Assembly (NCBI RefSeq): GCF_019331775.1
Contig: NZ_JAHBBD010000017.1
Location: 1-63,430 of the forward strand
Length of the DNA stretch: 63,430 bases
Origin: Bifidobacterium phasiani
GTDB lineage: Bacteria; Actinomycetota; Actinomycetes; Actinomycetales; Bifidobacteriaceae
Direction of reading: 5' to 3'
Shown here: positions 27,960 to 41,010 of the stretch, piece by piece
Layout of the letters: the number at the start of each line of letters is the position of its first letter
Position numbering within the stretch: position 1 is the stretch's first letter
Position numbers and translations under genes: made by a program
Notes under the pieces: model-generated
What the model was told of the DNA's origin: nothing
What the model saw: only the letters and a program-made list of their open reading frames with translations
The model's database searches: none

Positions 27960-29591
27960 ATGGCACTGGACGCCTCCGAGCAGATCGCCGGCATCGCCGA
28001 GAAGATCCGCGCGGGCAAGACCTCGCTGGGCATCGAATTCGGGTCCACCCGCATCAAGGCCGTACTGATCGACGACACCTACCGCACCATCGCATCCGGC
28101 GACTACGGCTGGGCCAGCCACCTCGAGAACGGCCTGTGGAGCTACGGCGTCGACGAGATCTGGACCGGCCTGCGCACCGCCTACGCCGAGCTCGCCCACG
28201 ACGTCGAGGCCGCGTACGGCGAGAAGCTGACCCGCGTCGGCCGCATCGGCTTCTCCGCGATGATGCACGGCTACCTCGCCTTCGACGCCGACGGCGAGCT
28301 GCTCGTGCCGTTCCGCACCTGGCAGAACACCAACACCCACGAGGCCCACGAGCGCCTCTCCGAGCTGTTCCAGTACAACATCCCCGAGCGCTGGTCGATC
28401 GCCCACCTGTACCAGGCCGTGCTCAACGGCGAGGAGCACGTCGGCCGCGTCGCCTTCTTCACCACGCTCGCCGGCTACGTGCACTGGAAGCTCACCGGCC
28501 GCAAGGTGCTGGGCGTGGGCGACGCCTCGGGCATGTTCCCGATCGACCCCGCCACCCGCACCTACGAAACGGCGTTCATCGAGCGCTTCGACGCCCTGCC
28601 GGAGATCGCCGCGCAGCCGTGGCGCCTCGAGGACCTGCTGCCCGAGCCGCTGGTCGCCGGCACCCCCGCCGGCGAGCTGACCGAACAGGGCGCGCGGCTG
28701 CTCGATCCGACCGGCACGCTCGAGCCCGGCATCACGCTCGCCCCGCCGGAGGGCGACGCCGGCACCGGCATGATGGCCACGAACTCCGTGCGCCAGCGCA
28801 CCGGCAACGTCTCGGCCGGCACCTCGATCTTCGCGACGGTCGTGCTGGAGCGCAAGCTCGAGCGCCTGCACCCCGAGGTCGACCTCGTCGCCACCCCGGC
28901 CGGCGACCTGGCCGGCATGAGCCACGCCAACAACTTCACCTCCGACCTGAACGCCTGGGTCGGGCTGTTCGGCCAGTTCGCCGCGGCCCTCGGCCAGCCG
29001 GTCGACGCGGGCACGCTCTACGGCACGCTGTTCCGCGCCGCCATCGCCGACGACGTCGACGCCGACTGCGGCGGCCTGCTCAACTACCCGTTCCGCTCCG
29101 GCGAGTTCCTCGCCGGCCTGCCCGAGGGCCGCCCGCTGTTCGCCCGCGCCCCGGAGGCCCGCATGACGCTCGGCAACTTCATGCGCGCCCAGCTGTTCGG
29201 CGCGTTCTCGCCGGTCAAGATCGGCATGGACGTGATGACCAAGGACGAGGGCGTCGCCGTCGACTCGCTCGTCGGCCACGGCGGCATCTTCACCACCCCG
29301 AAGGTCGCGCAGAAGATCCTCGCCGCCGCGTTCGACACCCCGATCAAGGTCATGTCGACCGCCGCGGAGGGCGGCGCCTGGGGCATGGCCGTGCTCGCCG
29401 ACTACCTGTGGCGCGCCGACATGCCGCTGGCCGACTACCTGGACGAACGCGTGTTCGCCGGCGCCGAGTCGACCACCGAGGACCCGGACCCGCGCGACGT
29501 GGCCGGATTCGAGGACTTCTTCGGCCGCTTCCAGCGCGGCCTGGACATCGAGCGGGCCGCGATCGCCGCGATCCCGCTCGAGGAGGACTGA
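27960..29591 (+). CDS. araB: L-ribulokinase (FGGY family)
   Basis: AraB phosphorylates L-ribulose to L-ribulose 5-phosphate, the second step of arabinose catabolism. The 543-residue FGGY kinase has the N-terminal phosphate-binding motif LGIEFGSTRIKAVLID at about 22-37, FSAMMHGYLAFD, and the C-terminal nucleotide-binding STAAEGGAWGMA. The ATG at 27960 is preferred over the GTG at 27951 because AAGGAG is 11 nt upstream of the former and only 2 nt from the latter. It is the first gene of araB-araD-araA. Confidence 0.93.
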   Translation: MALDASEQIAGIAEKIRAGKTSLGIEFGSTRIKAVLIDDTYRTIASGDYGWASHLENGLWSYGVDEIWTGLRTAYAELAHDVEAAYGEKLTRVGRIGFSAMMHGYLAFDADGELLVPFRTWQNTNTHEAHERLSELFQYNIPERWSIAHLYQAVLNGEEHVGRVAFFTTLAGYVHWKLTGRKVLGVGDASGMFPIDPATRTYETAFIERFDALPEIAAQPWRLEDLLPEPLVAGTPAGELTEQGARLLDPTGTLEPGITLAPPEGDAGTGMMATNSVRQRTGNVSAGTSIFATVVLERKLERLHPEVDLVATPAGDLAGMSHANNFTSDLNAWVGLFGQFAAALGQPVDAGTLYGTLFRAAIADDVDADCGGLLNYPFRSGEFLAGLPEGRPLFARAPEARMTLGNFMRAQLFGAFSPVKIGMDVMTKDEGVAVDSLVGHGGIFTTPKVAQKILAAAFDTPIKVMSTAAEGGAWGMAVLADYLWRADMPLADYLDERVFAGAESTTEDPDPRDVAGFEDFFGRFQRGLDIERAAIAAIPLEED

Positions 29592-29687
29592 ACCCCGGGC
29601 GCCGGGGCCTCCGGCGCCCCCGACATACGACGTCGCGGCCGCGGCCGACGCGGCCGACGCGACACCGACAACAGAAAGGAACATCCC

Positions 29688-30380
29688 ATGGCAACGTTGG
29701 CTGACTACGGCCCCGAGGTCCGCGCCGAGGTCAAGCAGGTCCGCGAGGTCGTCGCGCGCCTGCACGACCAGCTGATCAAGTGGAACCTCGTGGTGTGGAC
29801 CGCGGGCAACGTCTCGCAGCGCCTGCACACCGCCGACCTGATGGTGATCAAGCCCTCCGGCCTGCGCTACGAGTACCTGACCCCGAGCTCGATGGTGGTG
29901 TGCGACCTCGACGGCAACGTCGTCGACGGCACCGAGTCCCCGTCCTCGGACACCGCGTCGCACTGCTACATCTACCGCAACATGCCGGACGTGTACGGCG
30001 TCGTGCACACCCACTCCACCTACGCGACCGCGTGGGCGGCCACCGGCCAGAACATCCCCTGCGGCCTGACGATGATGGGCGACGAGTTCGGCGGCGAGGT
30101 GCCGGTCGGCCCGTTCCGCCTGATCGGCTCCGAGGCTATCGGCGAGGGCGTCGTCGAGACGCTGAAGAAGTACCCGAAGTCCCCGGCGGTGCTCATGCAG
30201 AACCACGGCCCGTTCACGATCGGCAAGGACGCGGAGGCCGCGGTCAAGGCCGCCGCGATGACCGAGGAGGTCGCGCACACGATGTGGGCCGCCCGCCAGC
30301 TCGGCGACATCATCCCGATCCCGCAGGAGGACATCGACAAGCTTAACGACCGCTACCAGAACGTCTACGGGCAGCACTGA
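29688..30380 (+). CDS. araD: L-ribulose-5-phosphate 4-epimerase
   Basis: AraD converts L-ribulose 5-phosphate to D-xylulose 5-phosphate, which enters the phosphoketolase pathway in bifidobacteria. The 230-residue class II aldolase-fold protein shows the zinc-binding histidines in VVHTHSTYATAW and the downstream MQNHGPFTIG, plus IKPSGLRYE and SDTASHCYIYR. AGAAAGGA precedes the ATG. It follows araB by 96 nt and is followed by a 184-nt gap before araA that can form GC-rich hairpins. Confidence 0.96.
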   Translation: MATLADYGPEVRAEVKQVREVVARLHDQLIKWNLVVWTAGNVSQRLHTADLMVIKPSGLRYEYLTPSSMVVCDLDGNVVDGTESPSSDTASHCYIYRNMPDVYGVVHTHSTYATAWAATGQNIPCGLTMMGDEFGGEVPVGPFRLIGSEAIGEGVVETLKKYPKSPAVLMQNHGPFTIGKDAEAAVKAAAMTEEVAHTMWAARQLGDIIPIPQEDIDKLNDRYQNVYGQH

Positions 30381-30564
30381 CGCGATGGAGCGTCATCCGC
30401 ACCGCAGCGGGTTCGACGTACCGTCGTACGCCTTCGCCCGCCGCGGCACGGATGCCGCACGCATCGCGCCAGTGCTGCCGGCTGGTCGGCCGGGAACGGC
30501 CGGCGCTGCAGCCGGCGTCACGCACTCAACCATCCACACAGCGAAGTAAAGGAACGAAACAACA

Positions 30565-32082
30565 ATGACTATGGAAAACCCCTTCGAGGGCAAGGAGATC
30601 TGGTTCGCCGTCGGCTCCCAGGACCTGTACGGCGAGGAGGCCCTGCGCCAGGTCGCCCAGCAGTCCGCCGAGATCGTCGACTACCTCAACGGCACCGGCG
30701 CCATCCCGGTCAGGCTCGTGCTCAAGCCGACGCTGAAGTCCTCCGACGGCGTCAAGCGGTTCATGGTCGAGGCCTCGGCCAACCCGGCCGTCATCGGCGT
30801 GATCGCCTGGTGCCACACCTTCTCCCCGGCCAAGATGTGGATCCGCGGCCTCGAGGTGCTCACCAAGCCGCTGCTGCAGCTGAACACCCAGCACCACATG
30901 GAGATCCCGTGGGAGACCATCGACATGGACTTCATGAACCTGAACCAGGCCGCCCACGGCGACCGCGAGTTCGGCTACATCGTCTCCCGCCTGGGCATCG
31001 ACCGCAAGATCGTGGTCGGCCACTACACCGACCCCGAGGTCGCCGAGCGGATCGCCGTCTGGGCCCGCGCCTGCGCCGGCTGGGACGCCTCCAACACGAT
31101 GAAGGTCATGCGCTGGGGCGACAACATGCGCAACGTGGCCGTCACCGAGGGCGACAAGACCGAGGCCGAGCGCGTGTTCGGCGCCTCGATCAACACCTGG
31201 GCCGTCAACGAGCTCGTCGCCGCCTACGAGGCCGTCAAGGACGACCAGGTCAAGGCCATCATCGAGGACTACAAGGCCAAGTACGACGTGGCCCCCGAGC
31301 TGCTCGACTCCCGCTACGACTCGCTGTTCATCGCCGCCAAGGAGGAGGCCGCGATGATCAACATGATGAACGAGAACGGCTGCACCGCCGGCGTCGACAA
31401 CTTCGAGGACCTCGGCGCCCTGCCGCAGCTGCCGGGCGTCGGCCCGCAGCGCTTCCCCTCCGAGTACGGCTTCGGCTTCTCCGCCGAGGGCGACTGGAAG
31501 ACCGCCGTGCTCGTGCGCATCGGCGCCGTGATGGGCTACGGCCTCGAGGGCGGCGCCTCGCTGATGGAGGACTACTCCTACAACTTCGTGCCCGGCCATG
31601 AGATGAACATGGGCGCGCACATGCTCGAGGTCTCCCCGTCCATCGGCACGATCGCCAAGCCGCGCCTGGAGATCCACCCGCTGGGCATCGGCGGCAAGGC
31701 CGACCCGGTGCGCCTGGTGTTCACCGGCGCCCCGAAGAAGGACGCGGTCGTCGTCTCGATGTCGGACGTGCGCGAGCGCTTCCGCCTGCTGATGAACGTC
31801 GTCGACCTGGTCGAGCCGGAGGGCTCCCTCAAGGCCCTGCCGTGCGCCCGCGCGCTGTGGAAGCCGCAGCCGGACCTCAAGACCTCGGCCGAGTGCTGGC
31901 TGCGCGCCGGCGGCTCGCACCACACCTGCATGACCACCTCGGTGGGCCGCGAGGCGTGGGAGGACTTCGCCCGCATGGCCGGCGTCGAGCTGGCCGTCAT
32001 CGACGAGACGACCGAGCCGCGCGCGTTCGAGCGCGAGCTGCAGCTCAGCGAGATGGTGCATCGCCTGAACAACCAGCACTGA
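30565..32082 (+). CDS. araA: L-arabinose isomerase
   Basis: AraA interconverts L-arabinose and L-ribulose and starts the pathway. The 505-residue protein shows WFAVGSQDLYG near the N terminus, MNENGCTAGVDNFEDLGAL, the metal-binding glutamates in YGLEGGASLMEDYSYNF, and GHEMNMGAHMLEVSPS. AAAGGAA lies about 10 nt before the first ATG; a second ATG at 30571 is an alternative. It ends the operon. No arabinose transporter or arabinofuranosidase is adjacent. Confidence 0.97.
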   Translation: MTMENPFEGKEIWFAVGSQDLYGEEALRQVAQQSAEIVDYLNGTGAIPVRLVLKPTLKSSDGVKRFMVEASANPAVIGVIAWCHTFSPAKMWIRGLEVLTKPLLQLNTQHHMEIPWETIDMDFMNLNQAAHGDREFGYIVSRLGIDRKIVVGHYTDPEVAERIAVWARACAGWDASNTMKVMRWGDNMRNVAVTEGDKTEAERVFGASINTWAVNELVAAYEAVKDDQVKAIIEDYKAKYDVAPELLDSRYDSLFIAAKEEAAMINMMNENGCTAGVDNFEDLGALPQLPGVGPQRFPSEYGFGFSAEGDWKTAVLVRIGAVMGYGLEGGASLMEDYSYNFVPGHEMNMGAHMLEVSPSIGTIAKPRLEIHPLGIGGKADPVRLVFTGAPKKDAVVVSMSDVRERFRLLMNVVDLVEPEGSLKALPCARALWKPQPDLKTSAECWLRAGGSHHTCMTTSVGREAWEDFARMAGVELAVIDETTEPRAFERELQLSEMVHRLNNQH

Positions 32083-32130
32083 CACGACGCGGCGCGCCCA
32101 GGTCGCCCTACCCAACGCATCAGCCGCTGT

Positions 32131-32216
32131 CGCCTAACGCACAATGTGCAGTTTCTCACGCTGAGGCCAAGAAAATGGCCGCTCAGCGTGAGAAACTGCA
32201 CATTGTGCGTTAGGCG
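32131..32216. repeat. 86-nt near-perfect palindrome downstream of araA
   Basis: A perfect 34-bp stem (32131-32164 with 32183-32216) is capped by GGCC/GGCC. The arm starts CGCCTAACGCACAATGTGC. No U-tract follows. It could end the ara transcript, but it is far longer than a normal terminator. Each arm also carries the smaller palindrome GCACAATGTGC or its complement. Confidence 0.85.
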
Positions 32217-32328
32217 GGGCGGCCCGTCGCATCCGGGCATTACGGTATCATGCAAGGCACGGCCAAGGCGGGCCGCGCCCGCCCGGCCGCGAGTCGATGA
32301 CGACACCGTTGCGGAAAGGCGGCCCGAC

Positions 32329-34431
32329 ATGACCCAGACGATTCCGGCGCTGGTCCCGCGCCCCCGCACGGTGGCGATGACGGCGGGGGAGTACACGATG
32401 CCGGCGTGCGGCACCATCGTCGCCCCGGAGCCCGACCTGGACGGCGCCTGCTCGCGCCAGCTGGCCGACGACATCCGCCGGCACTGCGGCCTGGAGTGGC
32501 GGCGCGCCAGGGGCGTGGCCTACAAGGCGGACATCCTGCTTGAGATCGACGGGTCGCTGCCCGAACGCGCCTACCGGCTCGACGTCGACGCGCACGCGGC
32601 CGTCGCGGTGCGCGTCGCCGGCGGATCGCGGCGCGGGCTGCGCGACGGCGTGCAGACGCTGCGCCAGCTCATCCGGCAGCGCGGCCCCGCCCTGCCCTGC
32701 CTGCGCATCGAGGACGAGCCGGCGTACGCCCGGCGCGGCTACTACCTCGACGTGACGCGCGGGCGCGTGCCCACGCTCAGGCACCTCAAGGCGTGGGCCG
32801 ACCGGCTGTGCCTGTACAAGTACAACGAGCTGCAGCTGTACGTCGAGCACGCCTTCACGTTCCCCGGACTCAGCGAGATGTGGCGCGGCACCGACGCGCT
32901 GCGGCCCGACGACCTGATGGAGTTCGACGACTACTGCGCCGGTCTGGGCATCGAGCTGATCCCCTCGATCTCGACGTTCGGCCACCTGTACATGGCGCTG
33001 CGCACGCGCGGGTACGCCGGGCTCGGCGAGCTCCCGCAGGACGCCGACCGCCCGTACAGCCTCATCGAACGCCAGGAGCACCACACGCTCAACGTGGCCG
33101 ACCCGCGCTCGCTGGATTTCGCCAAGCGGCTGATCGACGCCTACGTGCCGCTGTTCCGCTCGCGCCGGGTCAACCTCGGATGCGACGAGACCTTCGACCT
33201 GGGCAAGGGGGCGTCGGCGCCGCTGACGGGCCGCATCGGCGTCGGCGCCGCGTACGCGGACTTCGTGGGCGCGCTGTGCCGGCACGTGCAGGAGCGCGGC
33301 GGCGAGCCGATGATCTGGGCCGACATCGCGCTCCAGCACCCCGACATCCTGGACCGGCTGCCCGACGGCGTGACGCTGCTGAACTGGAACTACGCGCCGC
33401 TCGCCGGCCCGGACGGGTTCGAGGCGGTGGCCCGCTCCGGGGCGGAGCAGATGGTGTGCCCCGCCGTGCTCGGCTGGAACGCGCTCGTGCCGCGCATCGA
33501 CGGGGCGTGGAGCAACATCGCGCGCGTCGCCGCCTACGGGCGGCGGGTCGGCGCGGCCGGCATGCTGGTGACCGACTGGGGCGACTTCGGCCATGTGCAG
33601 GACCCGCGGCTGTGCGCGCCGGGCATGATGATGGGCGCCGAATGCGCCTGGGGCGGCGGGGTCGCGCCGTCCGACGGCGGCGCCGGCGAGGGCGGGGGCG
33701 TCCCGCCCGCCCCGACGGAGGTGCTGCGGCGGATATCGCGCGCCGCCTACGGCGACCCGGACTTCGTCGGATTGCTGCGCGACGCGGCCGCGCAGGCGAC
33801 GTTCGGCTGGCATGAGCTGGTGTACTGGGTCGAACTGGACCAGGGCGACGGCACCGTCAACCCGGACGTCGCCGCGGCGGCGGACGCCGGGCGCCCCGAA
33901 GGCGGGGAGCCGGTCGCCGGGGCGGGAGACCTGCCCCAGGCCCGCCGCCGGTACTGCGCGCCGATGCGGGGGCGTCTGTTCGCCGCCGGGGCGTGCAACG
34001 AGGCGCTCGACGCGATCCGGACTCGGATCGGGCATGCGCTTGCGGGCATGAGGGAATCGGCGCGCACGGACGTGGCGACGGCGGCGCTGCTGGCCGTCGA
34101 GGGGCAGCGGCTGCTCAACGAGGCCGGCCTGCTGCTGGTCCGGTCGCTCGACGCGGAGCCGGCGGATACGGCGCCGGCGGATGTAGGGTCGGCGGACGTG
34201 GAACCGGCGGATACGGCACTGGCGGCTGCGGAATCGTCGGATGCGGACTCGACGGGTCCGCATCCGTCGGCCGCCGTGGCCGACGGCGAGCGCGCCGCCG
34301 CCCTGGCCGGCTCGATCGAATGCTGGTGGGAGGCCTACCGGCGCAACTGGCGGGCGGTCAGCCGCGAATCGGAGCTGGCGCGCGCCGACCGCATCGTGTG
34401 GCGTCTCGCCGACGAGCTGCGGGCGCTGTAG
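32329..34431 (+). CDS. Glycoside hydrolase family 20-like beta-N-acetylhexosaminidase
   Basis: This 700-residue enzyme probably releases terminal N-acetylhexosamine by substrate-assisted catalysis. The N-terminal GH20b-like domain precedes a TIM barrel beginning around YARRGYYLDVTRGRVPT, and the catalytic Asp-Glu pair is at 286-287 (NLGCDETFDLG). IPSISTFGHL and WADIALQHPD match the barrel strands. No signal peptide is present, so it acts on imported oligosaccharides. The last 90 residues carry a degenerate PADT/ADVE repeat (about 613-650), probably disordered. AAAGG precedes the ATG. Confidence 0.85.
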   Translation: MTQTIPALVPRPRTVAMTAGEYTMPACGTIVAPEPDLDGACSRQLADDIRRHCGLEWRRARGVAYKADILLEIDGSLPERAYRLDVDAHAAVAVRVAGGSRRGLRDGVQTLRQLIRQRGPALPCLRIEDEPAYARRGYYLDVTRGRVPTLRHLKAWADRLCLYKYNELQLYVEHAFTFPGLSEMWRGTDALRPDDLMEFDDYCAGLGIELIPSISTFGHLYMALRTRGYAGLGELPQDADRPYSLIERQEHHTLNVADPRSLDFAKRLIDAYVPLFRSRRVNLGCDETFDLGKGASAPLTGRIGVGAAYADFVGALCRHVQERGGEPMIWADIALQHPDILDRLPDGVTLLNWNYAPLAGPDGFEAVARSGAEQMVCPAVLGWNALVPRIDGAWSNIARVAAYGRRVGAAGMLVTDWGDFGHVQDPRLCAPGMMMGAECAWGGGVAPSDGGAGEGGGVPPAPTEVLRRISRAAYGDPDFVGLLRDAAAQATFGWHELVYWVELDQGDGTVNPDVAAAADAGRPEGGEPVAGAGDLPQARRRYCAPMRGRLFAAGACNEALDAIRTRIGHALAGMRESARTDVATAALLAVEGQRLLNEAGLLLVRSLDAEPADTAPADVGSADVEPADTALAAAESSDADSTGPHPSAAVADGERAAALAGSIECWWEAYRRNWRAVSRESELARADRIVWRLADELRAL

Positions 34432-34627
34432 CCGGCCGCATGCGCCACGCGCCGGCCCTCGGGCGTCGACCGGCGGATGCGGGCCGGCGAGCGCGAATCG
34501 GCACCCGCCATCGGTCCGGTGGTCACCCGCCGGTCGCGGCGTTCCGGCCGCGGACCGCCGGAAGACGGGGCGCGCCCACCGGTCGGGACCCGCTCGGCGC
34601 CCGCCGGCCGGGCGTCCGCGCGCCGGC

Positions 34628-36445
34628 TCAGCGCCCGCCGTACAGGTCGTGGTCGATCGCCGCGGCGAACACCCGCGCGACCTTCGGGCGCACCACCTTG
34701 AGCGACGGCGTCAGGCAGCCGTTGTCCTGCGTGAACCGCTCGGGCAGCACCACGAACCGGCGCACCGACTCGGCGCGCGACACCGTGGCGTTCGCCCGCT
34801 GCACGTAGTCCTCGATATCGGCGCGCACCTCGGGCAGCCCGGCCGCCTCGGCGAGCGGCATGTCGGCGTCGAGCCCGCGCGAGGGCAGCCAGGCGGCCAG
34901 CCCCTCGGGGTCGAGCGTCACCAGCGCGCCGACGAACGGCCGGCCGTCGCCGACCACCACGGCGTGCTCGACGATCGGGCAGTCGGCGATCACGTGCTCC
35001 AGCGGGATCGGCGAGACGTTCTTGCCGCCGGCCGTGATGATGATGTCCTTCTTGCGCCCGGTGATCGTCAGACGGCCCGCGTCGTCGATCTCTCCCAGGT
35101 CGCCGGTGCGGAACCAGCCGTCCTCGGTGAACGCCTCGGCGGTGGCCTGCGGCATGCGGTGGTAGCCGACGAACACGTTGCCGCCCTTGAGCTGCACCTC
35201 GCCGTCCTCGGCGATGCGCACCGACGCGCCGGGCGCGGGCTGGCCCACCGTGCCGATCACGTTGTCGTGCGCGCGCGTGACGGTGAACGGCGCCGCGGTC
35301 TCGGTCAGGCCGTAGCCCTGGATCATCGGCAGGCCGATGCCGGCGTAGAAATGCGCCAGATCCTCGTTCAGCGGCGCGCCGCCGCACGCCACGTAGCGGA
35401 TGTTCGGGCCGAGCGCGCCGCGCACCGTGCGGTACACGGACGCCTCGTACGCCAGATGCTCGGCCGTCTGCCTGGGCGTGGGGCGCCCGCCGGCCTGCCG
35501 CATGCGCGACCAGGCGCGCGCCGAGGCCGCCGCCTTGAGGAACACGCGGCCCTTGAGCCCCATGCCGGCCTTGCGCGAGGCCGCGTTGTACACCTTCTCG
35601 AACACGCGGGGCACGCCCAGCAGATACGTCGGCCCGAACGAGCGCAGGTCCGGCAGCAGCGACCGGGTGTCCGGCAGGTAGCCGACCACGCCGTCGTCGG
35701 TGCCGATCGAGCAGTACTGGATGAACCGCGCGAAGCAGTGGGCCAGCGGCAGGAACAGCAGCAGCCGCGGATGGCGCTCGCACAGCATCTCGGGCAGGCA
35801 ATCGTACCCGGCGCGCACGATCCACAGGAAGTTGCGGTGCGTCAGCTCGACGCCCTTCGGCGTGCCGGTCGAACCGGAGGTGTACACGATGGTGGCCAAG
35901 TCGTCCGCCGTGACCGAGGCGATGCGCTCGTCGAGCCGCTCGTCCGGCACCGAGACGCCCAGCCCCTCCAGGGCGCCCATGGCGTTGCCGTCCAGCATCA
36001 GGATGCGCCGCAGGCTCGGGCAGTCGTCCGAGACCGACTCCAGCCGGCCGTAGCGCTCGCGGTCGTCCGCGATGGCGAGCCGCACCTCGGCGTCGTTGAT
36101 GATGCGCTCGGCCTGCGCGGCCGAATCCGTGTCGTAGATGGGCACGTTCACCGCGCCGATCGCGGCCAGCGCGAGGTCGAGCACGCCCCACTCCCAGCGG
36201 GTGGGGGAGAACAGCGCCACCGCGTCGCCCTTGCCGATGCCGAACGCCATGAACCCCTTGGCCGCGGCCCGCACCAGGCGGTGGAACTCGCCGGCGGTGA
36301 TGTCCTCCCACCGGCCGGGGCCGGTCTTGCGCGAGGCGATCACCGTGTCCGCGCCGGTGCGGGCGATGCGCTGCGGTAGCAACGCATACAACGTGTCGTG
36401 GTCGTCGATGGCGATGGATCCCGGGCAGGTGTACTGGGTGAGCAT
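34628..36445 (-). CDS. Long-chain fatty-acid-CoA ligase (AMP-forming)
   Basis: The 605-residue enzyme of the ANL superfamily activates fatty acids to acyl-CoA through an acyl-AMP, presumably for membrane lipid synthesis, since bifidobacteria have no beta-oxidation. Motifs include the phosphate-binding YTSGSTGTPKGVELTH, QGYGLTETAAPFTVT, GWFRTGDLGEIDDAGRLTITGRKKDIIIT and a C-terminal lysine region (LTPSLKVVRPKV). The ATG at 36445 fits the family N terminus, with GAGG upstream. A much longer open frame on this strand runs on through the antisense of the ABC gene but has no support. Confidence 0.92.
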   Translation of the reverse strand: MLTQYTCPGSIAIDDHDTLYALLPQRIARTGADTVIASRKTGPGRWEDITAGEFHRLVRAAAKGFMAFGIGKGDAVALFSPTRWEWGVLDLALAAIGAVNVPIYDTDSAAQAERIINDAEVRLAIADDRERYGRLESVSDDCPSLRRILMLDGNAMGALEGLGVSVPDERLDERIASVTADDLATIVYTSGSTGTPKGVELTHRNFLWIVRAGYDCLPEMLCERHPRLLLFLPLAHCFARFIQYCSIGTDDGVVGYLPDTRSLLPDLRSFGPTYLLGVPRVFEKVYNAASRKAGMGLKGRVFLKAAASARAWSRMRQAGGRPTPRQTAEHLAYEASVYRTVRGALGPNIRYVACGGAPLNEDLAHFYAGIGLPMIQGYGLTETAAPFTVTRAHDNVIGTVGQPAPGASVRIAEDGEVQLKGGNVFVGYHRMPQATAEAFTEDGWFRTGDLGEIDDAGRLTITGRKKDIIITAGGKNVSPIPLEHVIADCPIVEHAVVVGDGRPFVGALVTLDPEGLAAWLPSRGLDADMPLAEAAGLPEVRADIEDYVQRANATVSRAESVRRFVVLPERFTQDNGCLTPSLKVVRPKVARVFAAAIDHDLYGGR

Positions 36446-36778
36446 CGTGGAACCTCGTTTCTTGGCGGATGCGGCCGGTGCGGGCGCGCGCCCGGCGCCG
36501 TCGCTGGGCGGCGGGCCGCGCGGGGCCCTGTGGCTTCCATGGTACGTGACGACGGGCGGGCCGGCCGCCCCCGTGAGCGGGATCACACCGGGCGCCGCCG
36601 GAACCGGCCCGTCCCGGTGCGCCGCCGGTCCCGGCCGGGCGCGGGCCGCCCCTCCGCCGCGGCGTCGGGGGCCGGATGTCGGGGGACGGACGCGCCCGAG
36701 GGGCGGAAAAGGGTCTGGCGCGTGGCCGCGCTTTCCGTTAGGGTGACAGGGAGTCGTGCAGAAAACGAGGTGGTCGTC
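36446..36778. other. Divergent promoter region between the acyl-CoA ligase and ABC exporter
   Basis: The region is GC-rich with no gene. A TACCAT element on the minus strand (36543-36538) may serve the ligase. TAGGGT on the plus strand (36739-36744) may serve the exporter. Confidence 0.45.
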
Positions 36779-40546
<3,768 letters not shown>

Positions 40547-41010
40547 GCCCGCCCTCGCGGCGTTCATGCCGCGCGGGCGTGAGCCGAACTTCACGGCGTT
40601 GAATACATTGGGCACGGTTGACGTACATGCCATGCGGGCGTGACCCGATGGCCGGCATGGTCTTCATCCATCCGGCGTATGGGCCCCGGATCGCCGCGGT
40701 CCGGGGCCTGTTGCCCCGGGCCGGTTCACGGGATGGAGCCGGGCGATCCTGTGAATTGGCGTTGATGCGGAATCGAACATTCGCGCCCGGTATTCCGCCG
40801 ATGTCGATGTGCGCATGTGTGCGATTCCATATCGTTTCGGTTCACAGGATTTCCGTGTTTCAACTTGTGAATTAGGTAAACGTTGTATTTTCTGGGAGGA
40901 CCGTGCCGTGCCCTCCCGTCCGCCGGTCCGGCGCCCGGTCCGGCGGTCCGTGCCGGGCCGATGGGTATGCTGGGATGAGAACCATGCCAAACCGAGCCGA
41001 AGGAGCAGCC
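40547..41010. other. Intergenic region with repeats upstream of the aldo/keto reductase
   Basis: A hairpin GGCCCCGGA/TCCGGGGCC (40682-40708) may end the ABC transcript. TTCACGGGAT (40725-40734), its inverted match ATCCTGTGAA (40746-40755) and TTCACAGGAT (40841-40850) form three related sites in an AT-richer patch. TTGTGA-N16-TATTTT (40864-40891) could be a promoter. A TATGCT (40964-40969) may serve the reductase. An 85-codon open frame here lacks a ribosome binding site. Confidence 0.5.

Noticed and set aside
40618..40875. 85-codon open frame between the ABC exporter and the aldo/keto reductase
   Set aside because: It starts with TTG or ATG without a ribosome binding site, overlaps repeats and promoter-like sites, and has no recognisable protein features.
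40903..41010. GTG start at 40903 for the aldo/keto reductase
   Set aside because: The extra 36 residues are Pro/Arg/Gly-rich and not conserved, and AAGGAG directly precedes the ATG at 41011.
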